DNA from: Cytobacillus depressus | Lineage (GTDB): Bacteria > Bacillota > Bacilli > Bacillales > Cytobacillaceae | Length of the DNA: 64,000 bases | NCBI RefSeq assembly: GCF_008923245.1 | Contig: NZ_WBOS01000001.1 | Coordinates: 248,001 to 312,000, forward strand | Direction: 5' to 3' | Part shown: piece by piece, positions 9,683 through 17,627 of the stretch | How positions within the stretch are numbered: position 1 is the stretch's first letter | Layout: every line of letters starts with the position of its first letter | Program-made: the position numbers and the translations under genes | The notes under the pieces: generated by a model | The model's database searches: none | What the model was told of the DNA's origin: nothing | The model's input: only the letters and a program-made list of their open reading frames with translations

Positions 9683-10504
9683 TTACGCTTGGGGTTCCTC
9701 ACCAAACCATTTAACGAAGATTTTCTTATATGTTCCATCGCTCTTCATTTCTTTTAGAATTTTATTTAATTCATTTACAAAATCTTCATTCCCTTTACGT
9801 ACAGCAATACCAGCCTTATCAGATTTGACAGGTTGACCGACTGTCTTAATTTTAAAACCATTCTTTTCTACAATTGGTTTTATTGCATACATATTATTGA
9901 TAGTGGCGTCAATTCGTCCCACATCCAAATCTTTTAGCGAAGTGATCACATCATCGTAAGTTTTTATATTGAATTCTCCAACCTTTGGAAGTAACTCCGT
10001 GCGAAGATATGTTTCATCGTTCGTTCCTAACCCAACGCCAATATCTTTCCCTTTAAAATCATTAACCGAAGTAATCGTGTTATTTCCTTGTTGTACAATA
10101 ACTTTAACGTTATTAGTCATGTATGGATCGGTAAAATCCATTTGTTTTTTCCGTTCATCCGTAATTGTCATCTGGCTAATGACTGTATCAAATTTTTGTG
10201 CCTGTAAACCAGCTATCATTCCAGAAAATTCTTGAGCAACGAACTCAACTTTTACACCAAGACGTTTCCCGATTTCTTTTGCAATATCTACATCAAATCC
10301 ATCCATTTTTTTATCTTTATTCAAGAAATTGTAAGGCTGATATGTACCCATTACCCCTACATTTAAAACGCCTCTATCTTTAACTTCCTGCAATAAGTCA
10401 CCTTTATTTTCAGTGGTTTTATTATTGTTTGCACTGCATGCACTTAATACGAATGTAATTGTTAGTAATAGAATAAATGATATAAATAAATGTTTTCTTT
10501 TCAA
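9683..10504 (-). CDS. Amino-acid ABC transporter substrate-binding lipoprotein
   Basis: 273 aa, solute-binding family 3. A basic N-terminus and a hydrophobic stretch end in the lipobox LSAC, so it is lipid-anchored outside the membrane. The start is TTG, chosen because GGAAGGAGAT lies 7 nt before it and the signal peptide then has normal length. It is first in the three-gene operon. Binding-site residues do not allow me to choose between glutamine, cystine and other ligands. Confidence 0.9.
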   Translation of the reverse strand: MKRKHLFISFILLLTITFVLSACSANNNKTTENKGDLLQEVKDRGVLNVGVMGTYQPYNFLNKDKKMDGFDVDIAKEIGKRLGVKVEFVAQEFSGMIAGLQAQKFDTVISQMTITDERKKQMDFTDPYMTNNVKVIVQQGNNTITSVNDFKGKDIGVGLGTNDETYLRTELLPKVGEFNIKTYDDVITSLKDLDVGRIDATINNMYAIKPIVEKNGFKIKTVGQPVKSDKAGIAVRKGNEDFVNELNKILKEMKSDGTYKKIFVKWFGEEPQA

Positions 10505-10581
10505 GTTTCTATCTCCTTCCTTATTAGATCCCGAGCCAATCAGTTTTTTTATTAAAGTTTGAATTATTAATAACTGAATCA

Positions 10582-10773
10582 TTACCATCTTGACAAGGTT
10601 CTTTCGACTAGACTCATGAATAAAGCTGGTTGTAAAGATGAATTATTTTCTGTAAGAATCCCAAACTCCTTTGCTCTTTTAATGTTATTTTGAGACACCT
10701 CTTTTATTTTTATTCGAGTTTCAAAAATGACTTCGTTAACTGAGTCTAGAATTACCTTCTTAAGGGGGTCCAT
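10582..10773 (-). CDS. Unrecognised 63-aa protein
   Basis: A charged, probably helical 63-codon frame (MDPLKKVILDSVNE and on). It ends upstream of the ABC operon and starts beside a degraded piece of topB-like sequence. No ribosome binding site is evident, so it may itself be a fragment. No family recognised. Confidence 0.3.
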   Translation of the reverse strand: MDPLKKVILDSVNEVIFETRIKIKEVSQNNIKRAKEFGILTENNSSLQPALFMSLVERTLSRW

Positions 10774-10792
10774 ACGTTATTGTTTTTTTAAA

Positions 10793-10856
10793 AATGATGA
10801 AAAAACGTTTTGATGCCGTCTTATTTTGGAGAACAAATTAGAATTTCGATTTCACA
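10793..10856 (+). pseudogene. Decayed copy of the 3' end of a topB-like gene
   Basis: GAAAAAACGTTTTGATGC and TTAGAATTTCGATTT match the end of topB at 7448-7505 (GAAAAAACGTTTGATGC and ATAGAATTTCGCTTT), with a one-base insertion and a short deletion between. No reading frame survives. Confidence 0.45.
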
Positions 10857-10876
10857 ATGCTATAACAAAATAATAA

Positions 10877-10916
10877 AAAAATGGAGTAAAATCTAAATTC
10901 AGATTTTACTCCATTT
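10877..10916. terminator. Terminator downstream of azoR
   Basis: AATGGAGTAAAATCT / AGATTTTACTCCATT, a perfect 15-bp stem with a short loop, flanked by A- and T-runs. Confidence 0.85.
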
Positions 10917-10939
10917 TGGTTAAGCTCTTAATTTAATAA

Positions 10940-11572
10940 TTAAACTGTTACTGCTGATAACCCTTTTGCTACAGCTTCTACTTTTGCTAAACCTTCAGCA
11001 ATGATTGTTTCAGCTTGAGCTGGCATTGCAGCATGACCTTCGATAATCACTTCATCTACAAGCTCCATACCGAATAACCCGCCGCATACAGTTTTAATAT
11101 AAGTAGCAGCCATTTCCATTGGTGCCGTTTCTGGTGTTGAGTAAATACCTCCACGAGCACTTAAAATAGCGAATTTTTTGTCAGTCAATAATGGTACTAG
11201 TTGGCCGTTTTCATCATACTTGAAAGAATATCCAGCTTGATATATATAGTCGATGAATGATTGTAATTTAGCTGGGATTGTTAAGTTCCATAATGGGAAT
11301 GCGAATACAACTAGTTCTGCAGCTGTTACTTCATCCATTGCTTTTTGTTTTGCAGCTAAAATACGTTGTTCAACGTCTGTCATTTCTTCGCCTGATGCAA
11401 CTTTACCGAAAGCGCTGAATAAATCTTGTCCAAGGTAAGGCATGTCTTCTGCAAACACATCATATGTTGTTACATTGACACCTTCAATATTTTTCATGAA
11501 AGCTTCATACATTTTAGTTGATACCGCTTCAGAAGCTGGACGGTTATTTGCTTTTACTACTAAAATATTCAT
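10940..11572 (-). CDS. azoR: FMN-dependent NADH-azoreductase
   Basis: 210 aa flavodoxin-fold enzyme that reduces quinones and azo compounds by two electrons with NADH, protecting thiols from electrophiles. Visible family segments are FPLWNLTIPAKLQSFIDYI near residues 95-115 and LSARGGIYS near 142. AAAGGAGATTACGAGATT precedes the ATG. The promoter (11621-11649) carries an MhqR-like half-box right after the -10, and a MarR gene lies directly upstream, as in Bacillus quinone-response loci. Confidence 0.93.
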   Translation of the reverse strand: MNILVVKANNRPASEAVSTKMYEAFMKNIEGVNVTTYDVFAEDMPYLGQDLFSAFGKVASGEEMTDVEQRILAAKQKAMDEVTAAELVVFAFPLWNLTIPAKLQSFIDYIYQAGYSFKYDENGQLVPLLTDKKFAILSARGGIYSTPETAPMEMAATYIKTVCGGLFGMELVDEVIIEGHAAMPAQAETIIAEGLAKVEAVAKGLSAVTV

Positions 11573-11607
11573 AATCTCGTAATCTCCTTTAGATGTCTTT
11601 GAGTTGA

Positions 11608-11649
11608 TTATCTCGAATTAATAATATATTAAACGAGGATTTTAGTCAA
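11608..11649 (-). promoter_or_regulatory. azoR promoter with MhqR-like box
   Basis: TTGACT (11644-11649) and TATTAT (11621-11626) are spaced by 17 bp. AATTCGAGATAA (11608-11619) follows at +1 and matches half of the MhqR operator consensus as I know it from Bacillus subtilis. The same area also forms a longer inverted repeat, CTCG..TTAAT..ATTAA..CGAG. Confidence 0.65.
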
Positions 11650-11696
11650 TCGAAAAATTTCAAATTTATTATAATCCAATCAAATACTCGTTATTT

Positions 11697-11712
11697 AACT
11701 TGATTAATCAAG
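11697..11712. promoter_or_regulatory. Palindromic operator-like site AACTTGATTAATCAAG
   Basis: This 16-mer lies between the MarR gene and azoR. An identical 16-mer precedes the ring-cleaving dioxygenase at 26701-26716. A palindrome of this kind is typical of MarR-family binding sites. Confidence 0.5.
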
Positions 11713-11729
11713 CGATAGTGCAAAAAAAA

Positions 11730-12173
11730 TTACTCAGGCGGTAATTCTTTTTTTTGGCTATGTTTATGGACACGAGTCATTAGCGTGTACAATGTTTTTG
11801 TTTCTTCCTCGTTTAAAACCTCGTCAAAAAATGACGTTTGAAACGCAAGTTGAGCTGGCATCGCCTCATCTAAAATCGCTTCACCCTTCTTAGTGAGACT
11901 TATCGTTTTCGTTTTCCAATCTTGCTTGCGCATGATATAGCCTTCTTTCTCAAGCCTTACAAGCATACGGGAAATACCACCTTGCGTAACTGTTACTTTA
12001 TCAGCTAACTCCATTTGCGTTAGTGGCTGGTATACATGTATTTGCGCGAGCACATCAAATTGTGCTGTTGTTAAATCAAAACGCTTTAAAAAATCATTCG
12101 AAAGCTGGTTACTGCGGTTCGTAAAACGCATTAAGCGTAACCATATTAAAGAACCCATCGTATTATTACGCAA
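11730..12173 (-). CDS. MarR-family transcriptional regulator
   Basis: 147 aa winged-helix regulator. The recognition helix is around [18 protein letters not shown] (residues 62-80), followed by the wing at KTKTISLT. It has no Cys, so redox sensing by thiol oxidation is unlikely and ligand sensing is more plausible. Its place next to azoR and its shared promoter sequence with the dioxygenase operon at 26.8 kb make it the best local candidate for the quinone-response repressor (an MhqR-like role); this is inference from context. Confidence 0.85.
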   Translation of the reverse strand: MRNNTMGSLIWLRLMRFTNRSNQLSNDFLKRFDLTTAQFDVLAQIHVYQPLTQMELADKVTVTQGGISRMLVRLEKEGYIMRKQDWKTKTISLTKKGEAILDEAMPAQLAFQTSFFDEVLNEEETKTLYTLMTRVHKHSQKKELPPE

Positions 12174-12204
12174 CTCGTTTCCCTCTCCTTCATTAACCTC
12201 AATA

Positions 12205-12235
12205 TCACTTTACCACTCAATTGACGAAAAATCAA
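12205..12235 (-). promoter_or_regulatory. Promoter of the MarR gene with an element shared with the dioxygenase operon
   Basis: -35 TTGATT at 12230-12235, 17 bp, -10 TAAAGT at 12207-12212. The 20-mer at 12205-12224 differs by one base from 26811-26830, which also overlaps a -10 in the same register. Confidence 0.6.
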
Positions 12236-12363
12236 GTTAAGCACCTCATAATTAATATCGCAGCAAAGTTGACTTCTTTAAACATTATAATTAATTTCCG
12301 ACATTCATTAAAAACTGTTACATATATTTAAACTAATACTTATTTTCGAAAGGAGGGTTATCT

Positions 12364-13623
12364 ATGTTTATTTATGTCGTTAAACAGAGTGATTCTGTAT
12401 TTTCGATTGCGACAAAATACCAAGTCTCTATGGATAGTATACGTAAAACAAACGGATTAAAGACAGATAGATTAGTGCCAGGTCAAGATCTACTCATTCC
12501 AACGAACATGTATATTGTTCAGCCTGGGGATTCACTATATTCCATATCTCAAATGAGTTTAATTTCAAGTGAAACCATTCGTCTATATAACGGATTGCAT
12601 TCAGATTTATTAACGGTTGGAATGAGATTATATTTTCCTCCTAGACTTAAGTATGAAGCTGAAGGTTTTAGTTATATAACACCTTATACACCTGAAACTA
12701 ATCAATTAATCGTCCAGACCTATGCACCGATAAATACTTATTTTGGAATTTTCGAACATCATGTTCTTGAAGACGGAAGTTTAAGTACCTTAAATGATCA
12801 GCAACTAATTAGGCTTGTCAGAGAGAATAAGGTAGCACCCCTTGCCGTTATTACGAATTTGACACCGACAGGATTTAGTCCGGAATTAACGAGAAGAGTA
12901 TTAAATACTCCTGAAATTAGAGAGAGATTAATTAATAATATCTACAACCTTGTTAAAACTAAAAACTATGCAGGTGTAAATATTGATTTTGAACGGATAC
13001 GTGAAAGTGAAAGGGATTTATTTAGTGGCTTCTTACGTTCGTTAAGAGAACGATTAAGGCCAGAAGGATATTATACATCTGTAGCGATCCCAGCTAAGAC
13101 AAGTGACGATATACCTTGGTTAAAAGGGTATGATTACGGAGGAATTGGAGCAGCTGTTGATATTGTCTTTATTATGGCTTATGACTGGCACGAAACAAGC
13201 AGTCCACCTGGCCCTACTGCTCCGATAACGGAGGTAAGACGAACGATCGAGTATGCTCTTAATCATATGAGAGGAAACAAAATAATCCTAGGTGTTCCAC
13301 GCTATGGATACGACTGGACAATGTCTAATGGTACTGTAGCTAGTGCCCGTGCAGTTTCTGTTGCAACTGCAGTAGAAACTGCTATGAAGTATCAAGTTCC
13401 AATCCAATATTCTATTGAATATCAACAGCCTTTTTATCAATATCGAGATGAAACGGGCAAACGACATATTGTGTGGTATGAAGATACAAGAGCTCGTGCT
13501 CAAAAACTTCAACTAATGGTTGACTATCGTTTAAGAGGGATTGGGGCCTGGCAATTAGGATTACATTTTCCCCAATCAAGTTTCTTAGTAAGGGAATTTA
13601 TGATTCCCAAAAAAATCATTTGA
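12364..13623 (+). CDS. LysM-GH18 glycoside hydrolase (SleL/YaaH-like)
   Basis: 419 aa. Two LysM domains (about residues 2-46 and 49-92) bind peptidoglycan, and a GH18 barrel follows. The catalytic acid is E210 in GVNIDFER. In Bacillus this architecture belongs to spore cortex-lytic N-acetylglucosaminidases acting on muramic-lactam cortex during germination. There is no signal peptide, as for YaaH, which is assembled on the forespore. GAAAGGAGGG precedes the ATG. Monocistronic, with a strong terminator. Confidence 0.93.
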   Translation: MFIYVVKQSDSVFSIATKYQVSMDSIRKTNGLKTDRLVPGQDLLIPTNMYIVQPGDSLYSISQMSLISSETIRLYNGLHSDLLTVGMRLYFPPRLKYEAEGFSYITPYTPETNQLIVQTYAPINTYFGIFEHHVLEDGSLSTLNDQQLIRLVRENKVAPLAVITNLTPTGFSPELTRRVLNTPEIRERLINNIYNLVKTKNYAGVNIDFERIRESERDLFSGFLRSLRERLRPEGYYTSVAIPAKTSDDIPWLKGYDYGGIGAAVDIVFIMAYDWHETSSPPGPTAPITEVRRTIEYALNHMRGNKIILGVPRYGYDWTMSNGTVASARAVSVATAVETAMKYQVPIQYSIEYQQPFYQYRDETGKRHIVWYEDTRARAQKLQLMVDYRLRGIGAWQLGLHFPQSSFLVREFMIPKKII

Positions 13624-13628
13624 TAACC

Positions 13629-13670
13629 AAAAAACTGGTTTCCTATAGAAAGATGGGAAACCAGTTTTTT
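13629..13670. terminator. Bidirectional terminator after the GH18 gene
   Basis: AAAAACTGGTTTCC / GGGAAACCAGTTTTT stem with A and T runs on both sides, between convergent genes. Confidence 0.85.
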
Positions 13671-13693
13671 AAACTAAAATTTAGCAGGATATT

Positions 13694-14314
13694 TTAAACA
13701 TATGTAACAAACTCGTCTACTGGTTTACGGTACCCTCTTGGTTTTCTGCTTTGTTCTTTTTCCTTTCCGAGGGTAATCATTAATACTGGTTCATATTGAT
13801 CAGATATGGATAATAATTGTCTCAATTGTTCAGGGTCAAAACCAATCATCGGACAAGTGTCCCATCCCTTACTTTTGGCAGCAAGCATAAATAACATCGC
13901 TGACAGTGAAGCATTACGAATGGCTTCATCACGCTGGAATACTTCTCTTCTCTGTTCATATAAAGAAACTACATCTTGTATTTCCTGGTCATACTCTTGT
14001 TTGCTTAATATTCCTAAAGCAAGCAGTCCTTCATAGATTTTCCCCGCGTCTTGATAAGCCTTCTTATCACCTAGAACAATAATTACTGCTGAAGCAGTCC
14101 CAACTTTATATTGGTTATATGCTGCCTTTTTTACACCTAACTTCAACTCTGGATCCATTACAACTAAATAATTTGTATGCTGGAGATTAAATGCTGACGG
14201 TCACATTTTTACAAGATCAAAAATTTCATCAAATTCTTTTTTTGTAATCGGATTATTTTCCAAAAAATCACTTGCTGATCGTCTCATTCTAACTACTTGT
14301 TCAAATGTTTCCAT
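13694..14314 (-). pseudogene. Broken mhqN-type nitroreductase
   Basis: The C-terminal 154 codons (13694-14158) are intact and read as the FMN nitroreductase MhqN/YodC group: NASLSAMLFMLAAKSKGWDT, then the closing RKPRGYRKPVDEF. The N-terminal part is present from an ATG at 14314 behind GAGGGG and reads METFEQVVRMRRSASDFLE. It then meets TAA near 14200-14221. Restoring the frame to the PSAFNLQHTNYLVV segment needs a one-base change, and that frame also has TGA just before PSAFN. At least two lesions are therefore present, so a single sequencing error does not explain it. Confidence 0.8.
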
Positions 14315-14433
14315 GTTATTACCCCTCAAATGAAGTTTTTCAGACATTATATTTTCAGTTTACTAGGCAATTGACAAAAGCGCAAACATTTTATTTTTAA
14401 TTTGAGATATTTGGTTTAAAGACTTTAAACGAT

Positions 14434-14477
14434 TAAAAAACTAGGCTTCTCCGTTTGATTTGGAAAAACCTAGGTTT
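14434..14477. terminator. Terminator downstream of cdaS
   Basis: On the minus strand an AAACCTAGGTTTTTCC arm pairs with GGAGAAGCCTAGTTT (G-U pairs included) and ends in TTTTTT. Confidence 0.75.
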
Positions 14478-14481
14478 TACT

Positions 14482-15102
14482 TCAAATTATTTCTCCTGTA
14501 GTGATTGGGTGCAAGTTCCCATTAAAAGCAAATGAAATTCTACCCGTCTCCTCAGATACAACAAGTACAAGAGCATCACTTTTTTCGGATAGACCTAGTG
14601 CAGCCCGATGACGTGTCCCTAGTTTTTTATCACCCGTATATCTGTTTGAAAGTGGGAGGACATTTGCTGCAGAAATGATATGATTTTGACTTACCAACAC
14701 AGCCCCATCATGTAGAGGATTTCCCGGAAAAAAAATTGATTCTAATAAAGTATGGCTTATATCTGCTCCTATTGGAATACCAGGATGTATTATTGATTCA
14801 AGAGAATCTTCGCGTTTAATAATAATTAATCCGCCATGTTTCCGTTCCGACATATTTTGTACACAGATTGATAATTCCGGATACTTATCCGTAAACGGGG
14901 ACAAATAGCAGTTTAAATAAAAGGTAGCAGCGTTCATTTCAATATGTATAAATTGATTTTTTATTTTTTCAAAATTTCCAAGAAGGCAATAATTTTCATT
15001 ATCCATTGTTTCTAAACTACTCTGAAGGGCTGTTATAATTTGGCCGATATCCTTTTTTAATAATTGTTTCATCGGTGAAAAGTCACAATTATTCTGATTC
15101 AC
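14482..15102 (-). CDS. cdaS: Sporulation-type diadenylate cyclase CdaS
   Basis: 206 aa, the usual CdaS length. It makes c-di-AMP from two ATP. An N-terminal pair of helices (about 1-60), autoinhibitory in the known family, precedes the DAC domain with DGA at 132-134 and RHR at 164-166. No membrane segments, unlike CdaA; no helix-hairpin-helix DNA-binding part, unlike DisA. GTG start behind AAAAAGGAGGTG. In Bacillus subtilis the gene is expressed in the forespore; no promoter was assigned here. Confidence 0.93.
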   Translation of the reverse strand: MNQNNCDFSPMKQLLKKDIGQIITALQSSLETMDNENYCLLGNFEKIKNQFIHIEMNAATFYLNCYLSPFTDKYPELSICVQNMSERKHGGLIIIKREDSLESIIHPGIPIGADISHTLLESIFFPGNPLHDGAVLVSQNHIISAANVLPLSNRYTGDKKLGTRHRAALGLSEKSDALVLVVSEETGRISFAFNGNLHPITTGEII

Positions 15103-15231
15103 GGAGACACACCTCCTTTTTGTAATTACTATTTTTAGGGAAATTAATATGGTACACCGTCAAGCGTTCCCATTCTTTTTGGACTTTAATAATACTTTTA
15201 ACACTTCGATGCAAAGACCATTCTCCCTGAA

Positions 15232-16491
15232 TTAAGGTTTATATTTTTGTGAACTTTTTCCTTTAACAATAATTTTGCCGCCAACGTTAAAATTCTTAAC
15301 TTCTCCGCCTTCCAATGCGAAATTAGTAACATTGTCGCCATAAGTAATAATGTCCCCATTAATGGTCAAACTTTCAACTTTGCCACCTGATTTAACACTT
15401 ATTGCATTTGCCGCAAGCTTCATTAATACTCCTTTCACTAGGGAGTTACCTACAGAGCCATATGTTGTTACATTTTCTTCCACAGTCATATTTCCAATAG
15501 GCTTGCTTACTTGTATGCCTATTGAGCCATCACCATAGGTTGTGATGGATTTAAACTTAATATTCTCAACCGTACCGTCATATTGGTTAAACCCTCTAGC
15601 ACCTAATCCATATGTAATAATATCTTGTGCCATGAAATCTTTTACTTTGCCAAAGTTTACAAATCCAATACCACTAGGGCCATATGATATTACTGGATAA
15701 TTGCTAACCCATTTTTCAACTTTACCCCATGTATCCAGAACCATGTCATTAACACCGTAAGTCACAAGTTCACCATGATGTTCAACTGTTTTTGCCTCAA
15801 CACCATAAACAATGAAAACAGCAGCGGTAATTATATCGGCTGTGCCATCGGGTAACATACCATTTGAATATACTGCACCTGTGGTTAGTGTTTCCAAATT
15901 AACTTTGCCACCTTTATCGCCAAAACCACATACAAAAATGCCTGAGCCAATAACGGGAGCATTCTTAAAGCCAATGCAAATATTTGTTAATCTGCAATCA
16001 ATCTTACTGTTTTCATTAGAATTAAAATTATATACAGTCAGTGCCCCTTGGTATACATTTACGCCATACTTTTGCGGCTGCTCACTGTAATACCTTGAAT
16101 CGCAGGAAGTAATATGTATATTATTTGCAATGAGATTTATTTTGTCTGTTCCTTGCCTAGAAATGATTGAAACCTGCCCTGTAATATTCAAATTTTCAAG
16201 AACAATATTCCCCATATCCGGAATGCCGGATACCGTATATATTGCACGGTTCGTTTGTTTTGTCATAACCGTTATGTTTGAGATGGTATTGTCACGTGTC
16301 ACACCAAAACCATCACTATTGTTAAAGCTCACCATACATGAATCATTACTTTTTCCTATTAATTTGTAGCCTTCAGGTAAAAAAATGGAGTGAGGGGAAA
16401 GAATTGACGTTGCTATTTCCAAAACTTGTGGTGTATTTTCAGAAATGGCTTGCAATAAATCTATAAGTGTAGTAATTTTTGTTATTTTCAT
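15232..16491 (-). CDS. Unrecognised TYG-repeat protein, probably a beta-solenoid
   Basis: 419 aa with no signal peptide or membrane segment. From about residue 230 on, a motif recurs every 30-45 residues, as in LVTYGVND, VISYGPSG, IITYGLGA, ITTYGDGS, VTTYGSVG and IITYGDNV, each in a strand-turn-strand context (for example GTVENIKFKSI). This is what a parallel beta-helix looks like. The N-terminal 90 residues differ (MKITKITTLIDLLQAI) and may cap it. AAGGGGGAATTG precedes the ATG. It starts 3 bp from the end of a truncated gene. I do not recognise the family and propose no activity. Confidence 0.75.
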   Translation of the reverse strand: MKITKITTLIDLLQAISENTPQVLEIATSILSPHSIFLPEGYKLIGKSNDSCMVSFNNSDGFGVTRDNTISNITVMTKQTNRAIYTVSGIPDMGNIVLENLNITGQVSIISRQGTDKINLIANNIHITSCDSRYYSEQPQKYGVNVYQGALTVYNFNSNENSKIDCRLTNICIGFKNAPVIGSGIFVCGFGDKGGKVNLETLTTGAVYSNGMLPDGTADIITAAVFIVYGVEAKTVEHHGELVTYGVNDMVLDTWGKVEKWVSNYPVISYGPSGIGFVNFGKVKDFMAQDIITYGLGARGFNQYDGTVENIKFKSITTYGDGSIGIQVSKPIGNMTVEENVTTYGSVGNSLVKGVLMKLAANAISVKSGGKVESLTINGDIITYGDNVTNFALEGGEVKNFNVGGKIIVKGKSSQKYKP

Positions 16492-16494
16492 TTT

Positions 16495-16680
16495 TCAATT
16501 CCCCCTTAAATTATCTTCAAGATCGCTTTCTTCAGTTTCGATTCCGCCGTCATTCAATCTGGTATATGTTTGCGGAATAAATGAAATTGCACTGTTTTGA
16601 CGATCGAATCCATAAACTCTGCCGTTTGAAATTATTATTGCCGAGGAACCTCTAACCAATACAAACAGCGGACTTATCAG
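16495..16680 (-). pseudogene. C-terminal remnant of a gene upstream of the TYG-repeat gene
   Basis: A 61-codon frame without a proper start, bounded upstream by TAA. It reads as real protein (VRGSSAIIISNGRVYGFDRQ) with an acidic tail (GGIETEESDLEDNLRGN) and stops 3 bp before the next start, the spacing of an operon neighbour. The 5' part of the gene has been lost. Confidence 0.6.
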
Positions 16681-16710
16681 TTAATGATATAAAATAATGA
16701 TTGTAATAAG

Positions 16711-16745
16711 AAGAGGCTGCCCTAAGGACAGCCTTTTCTTGATTT
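16711..16745. terminator. Terminator hairpin
   Basis: AGGCTGcCC TAA GGaCAGCCT, with TTTTCTTGATTTTTT on the plus side. It lies between the small stress protein gene and the remnant. Confidence 0.6.
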
Positions 16746-16753
16746 TTTATTAG

Positions 16754-16891
16754 TTACTTATTTCTCAATTGTTTTAATACTTGTTCTTTAGCTATAAGGT
16801 TAATTTTGTCACATGTTATTCCTTTATCACCAATGACATTTGTTAAATAGTTTTTTCCTTTAAAATTAACTGTAACAGTTACTTCAATCAT
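16754..16891 (-). CDS. 45-aa small protein, resembling the BA3454 stress-response family
   Basis: 45 codons with a very good ribosome binding site (AAAGGAGGATTAAATA before the ATG). The N-terminus MIEVTVTVNFKGKNYLTNVI is a beta hairpin with alternating hydrophobic residues, followed by a helix ending KEQVLKQLRNK. This is the pattern I associate with the small BA3454 family of Bacillus; the assignment is from memory. Codon use and spacing say it is real. Confidence 0.7.
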   Translation of the reverse strand: MIEVTVTVNFKGKNYLTNVIGDKGITCDKINLIAKEQVLKQLRNK

Positions 16892-16975
16892 TATTTAATC
16901 CTCCTTTCTTTATCATCAATTAATGTATTTTTTACAATCATATGTTTATTTTCTCTGCCTTTCAAAAAACGACAC

Positions 16976-17533
16976 TTACTTTTGGACAGTAAAGCATCCT
17001 TTTTCGAGAAATCTGTTTGCGGCCATTTTTTCAAATGTCTCGTTAGAATCTACTATCCATACTTTCGTATTACTTTTAACCTTTCCAAACAGCCATTCAA
17101 TTTCATTGTTGTTCATCCTTATGCAACCTGCTGTAACATACTTTCCGATAGAGCTTTCGTTATTATTTCCATGTATTGCATAGGTATTACCAGGAGTCCC
17201 ATATACGTTCAAACCAAGCCACCTACGCCCTAATGGATTCTCAGGAACTCCACCAGGAATATTTTTTTTATAATAAGGACGGTCAATTACTTTATTAACA
17301 ATTCTAAATTCTCCTACTGGAGTCAGATCCTTTGCTTTCCCAGTAGCGACAGAAAAAATGTACATTTTATTTTGACTATTAATATAGGCTAATTTGTTTA
17401 TCTTCTTATTAATAATGATGATATCTTCCCCATAATTTTCTGCAGCATCAGCGTAAGTAGTTGTATATGATAAACCTACTACAAAAAAAGATAAAATTAC
17501 CAACGGCTTCACCGTATTTAGTAATCTATACAA
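16976..17533 (-). CDS. Secreted L,D-transpeptidase (YkuD/ErfK family)
   Basis: 185 aa. A signal peptide (residues 1 to about 31, cut near ADA-AEN) is followed by the catalytic YkuD domain with the conserved H121 (YAIHGNNN) and C137 with R139 (TAGCIRMNN). It forms 3-3 cross-links in, or attaches proteins to, peptidoglycan outside the membrane. No LysM domain. It lies downstream of the SleB-like gene, separated by a hairpin at 17565-17599. Confidence 0.92.
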   Translation of the reverse strand: MYRLLNTVKPLVILSFFVVGLSYTTTYADAAENYGEDIIIINKKINKLAYINSQNKMYIFSVATGKAKDLTPVGEFRIVNKVIDRPYYKKNIPGGVPENPLGRRWLGLNVYGTPGNTYAIHGNNNESSIGKYVTAGCIRMNNNEIEWLFGKVKSNTKVWIVDSNETFEKMAANRFLEKGCFTVQK

Positions 17534-17564
17534 ATTATTGTCCTTCTCTCTATAAGATTTATTT

Positions 17565-17599
17565 GCAAGCCCAACTGAAATTTGCTCAGCTGGGCTTGC
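17565..17599 (-). terminator. Hairpin after the SleB-like gene, one of a repeat pair
   Basis: GCAAGCCCAaCTGA / TCAGcTGGGCTTGC. The same hairpin with flanking CGT..CA.ATAATT recurs at 20606-20639. The T-tract is weak, so termination is likely but not certain. Confidence 0.55.
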
Positions 17600-17627
17600 A
17601 CGTCATATAATTGAATGGTAAAATTTT

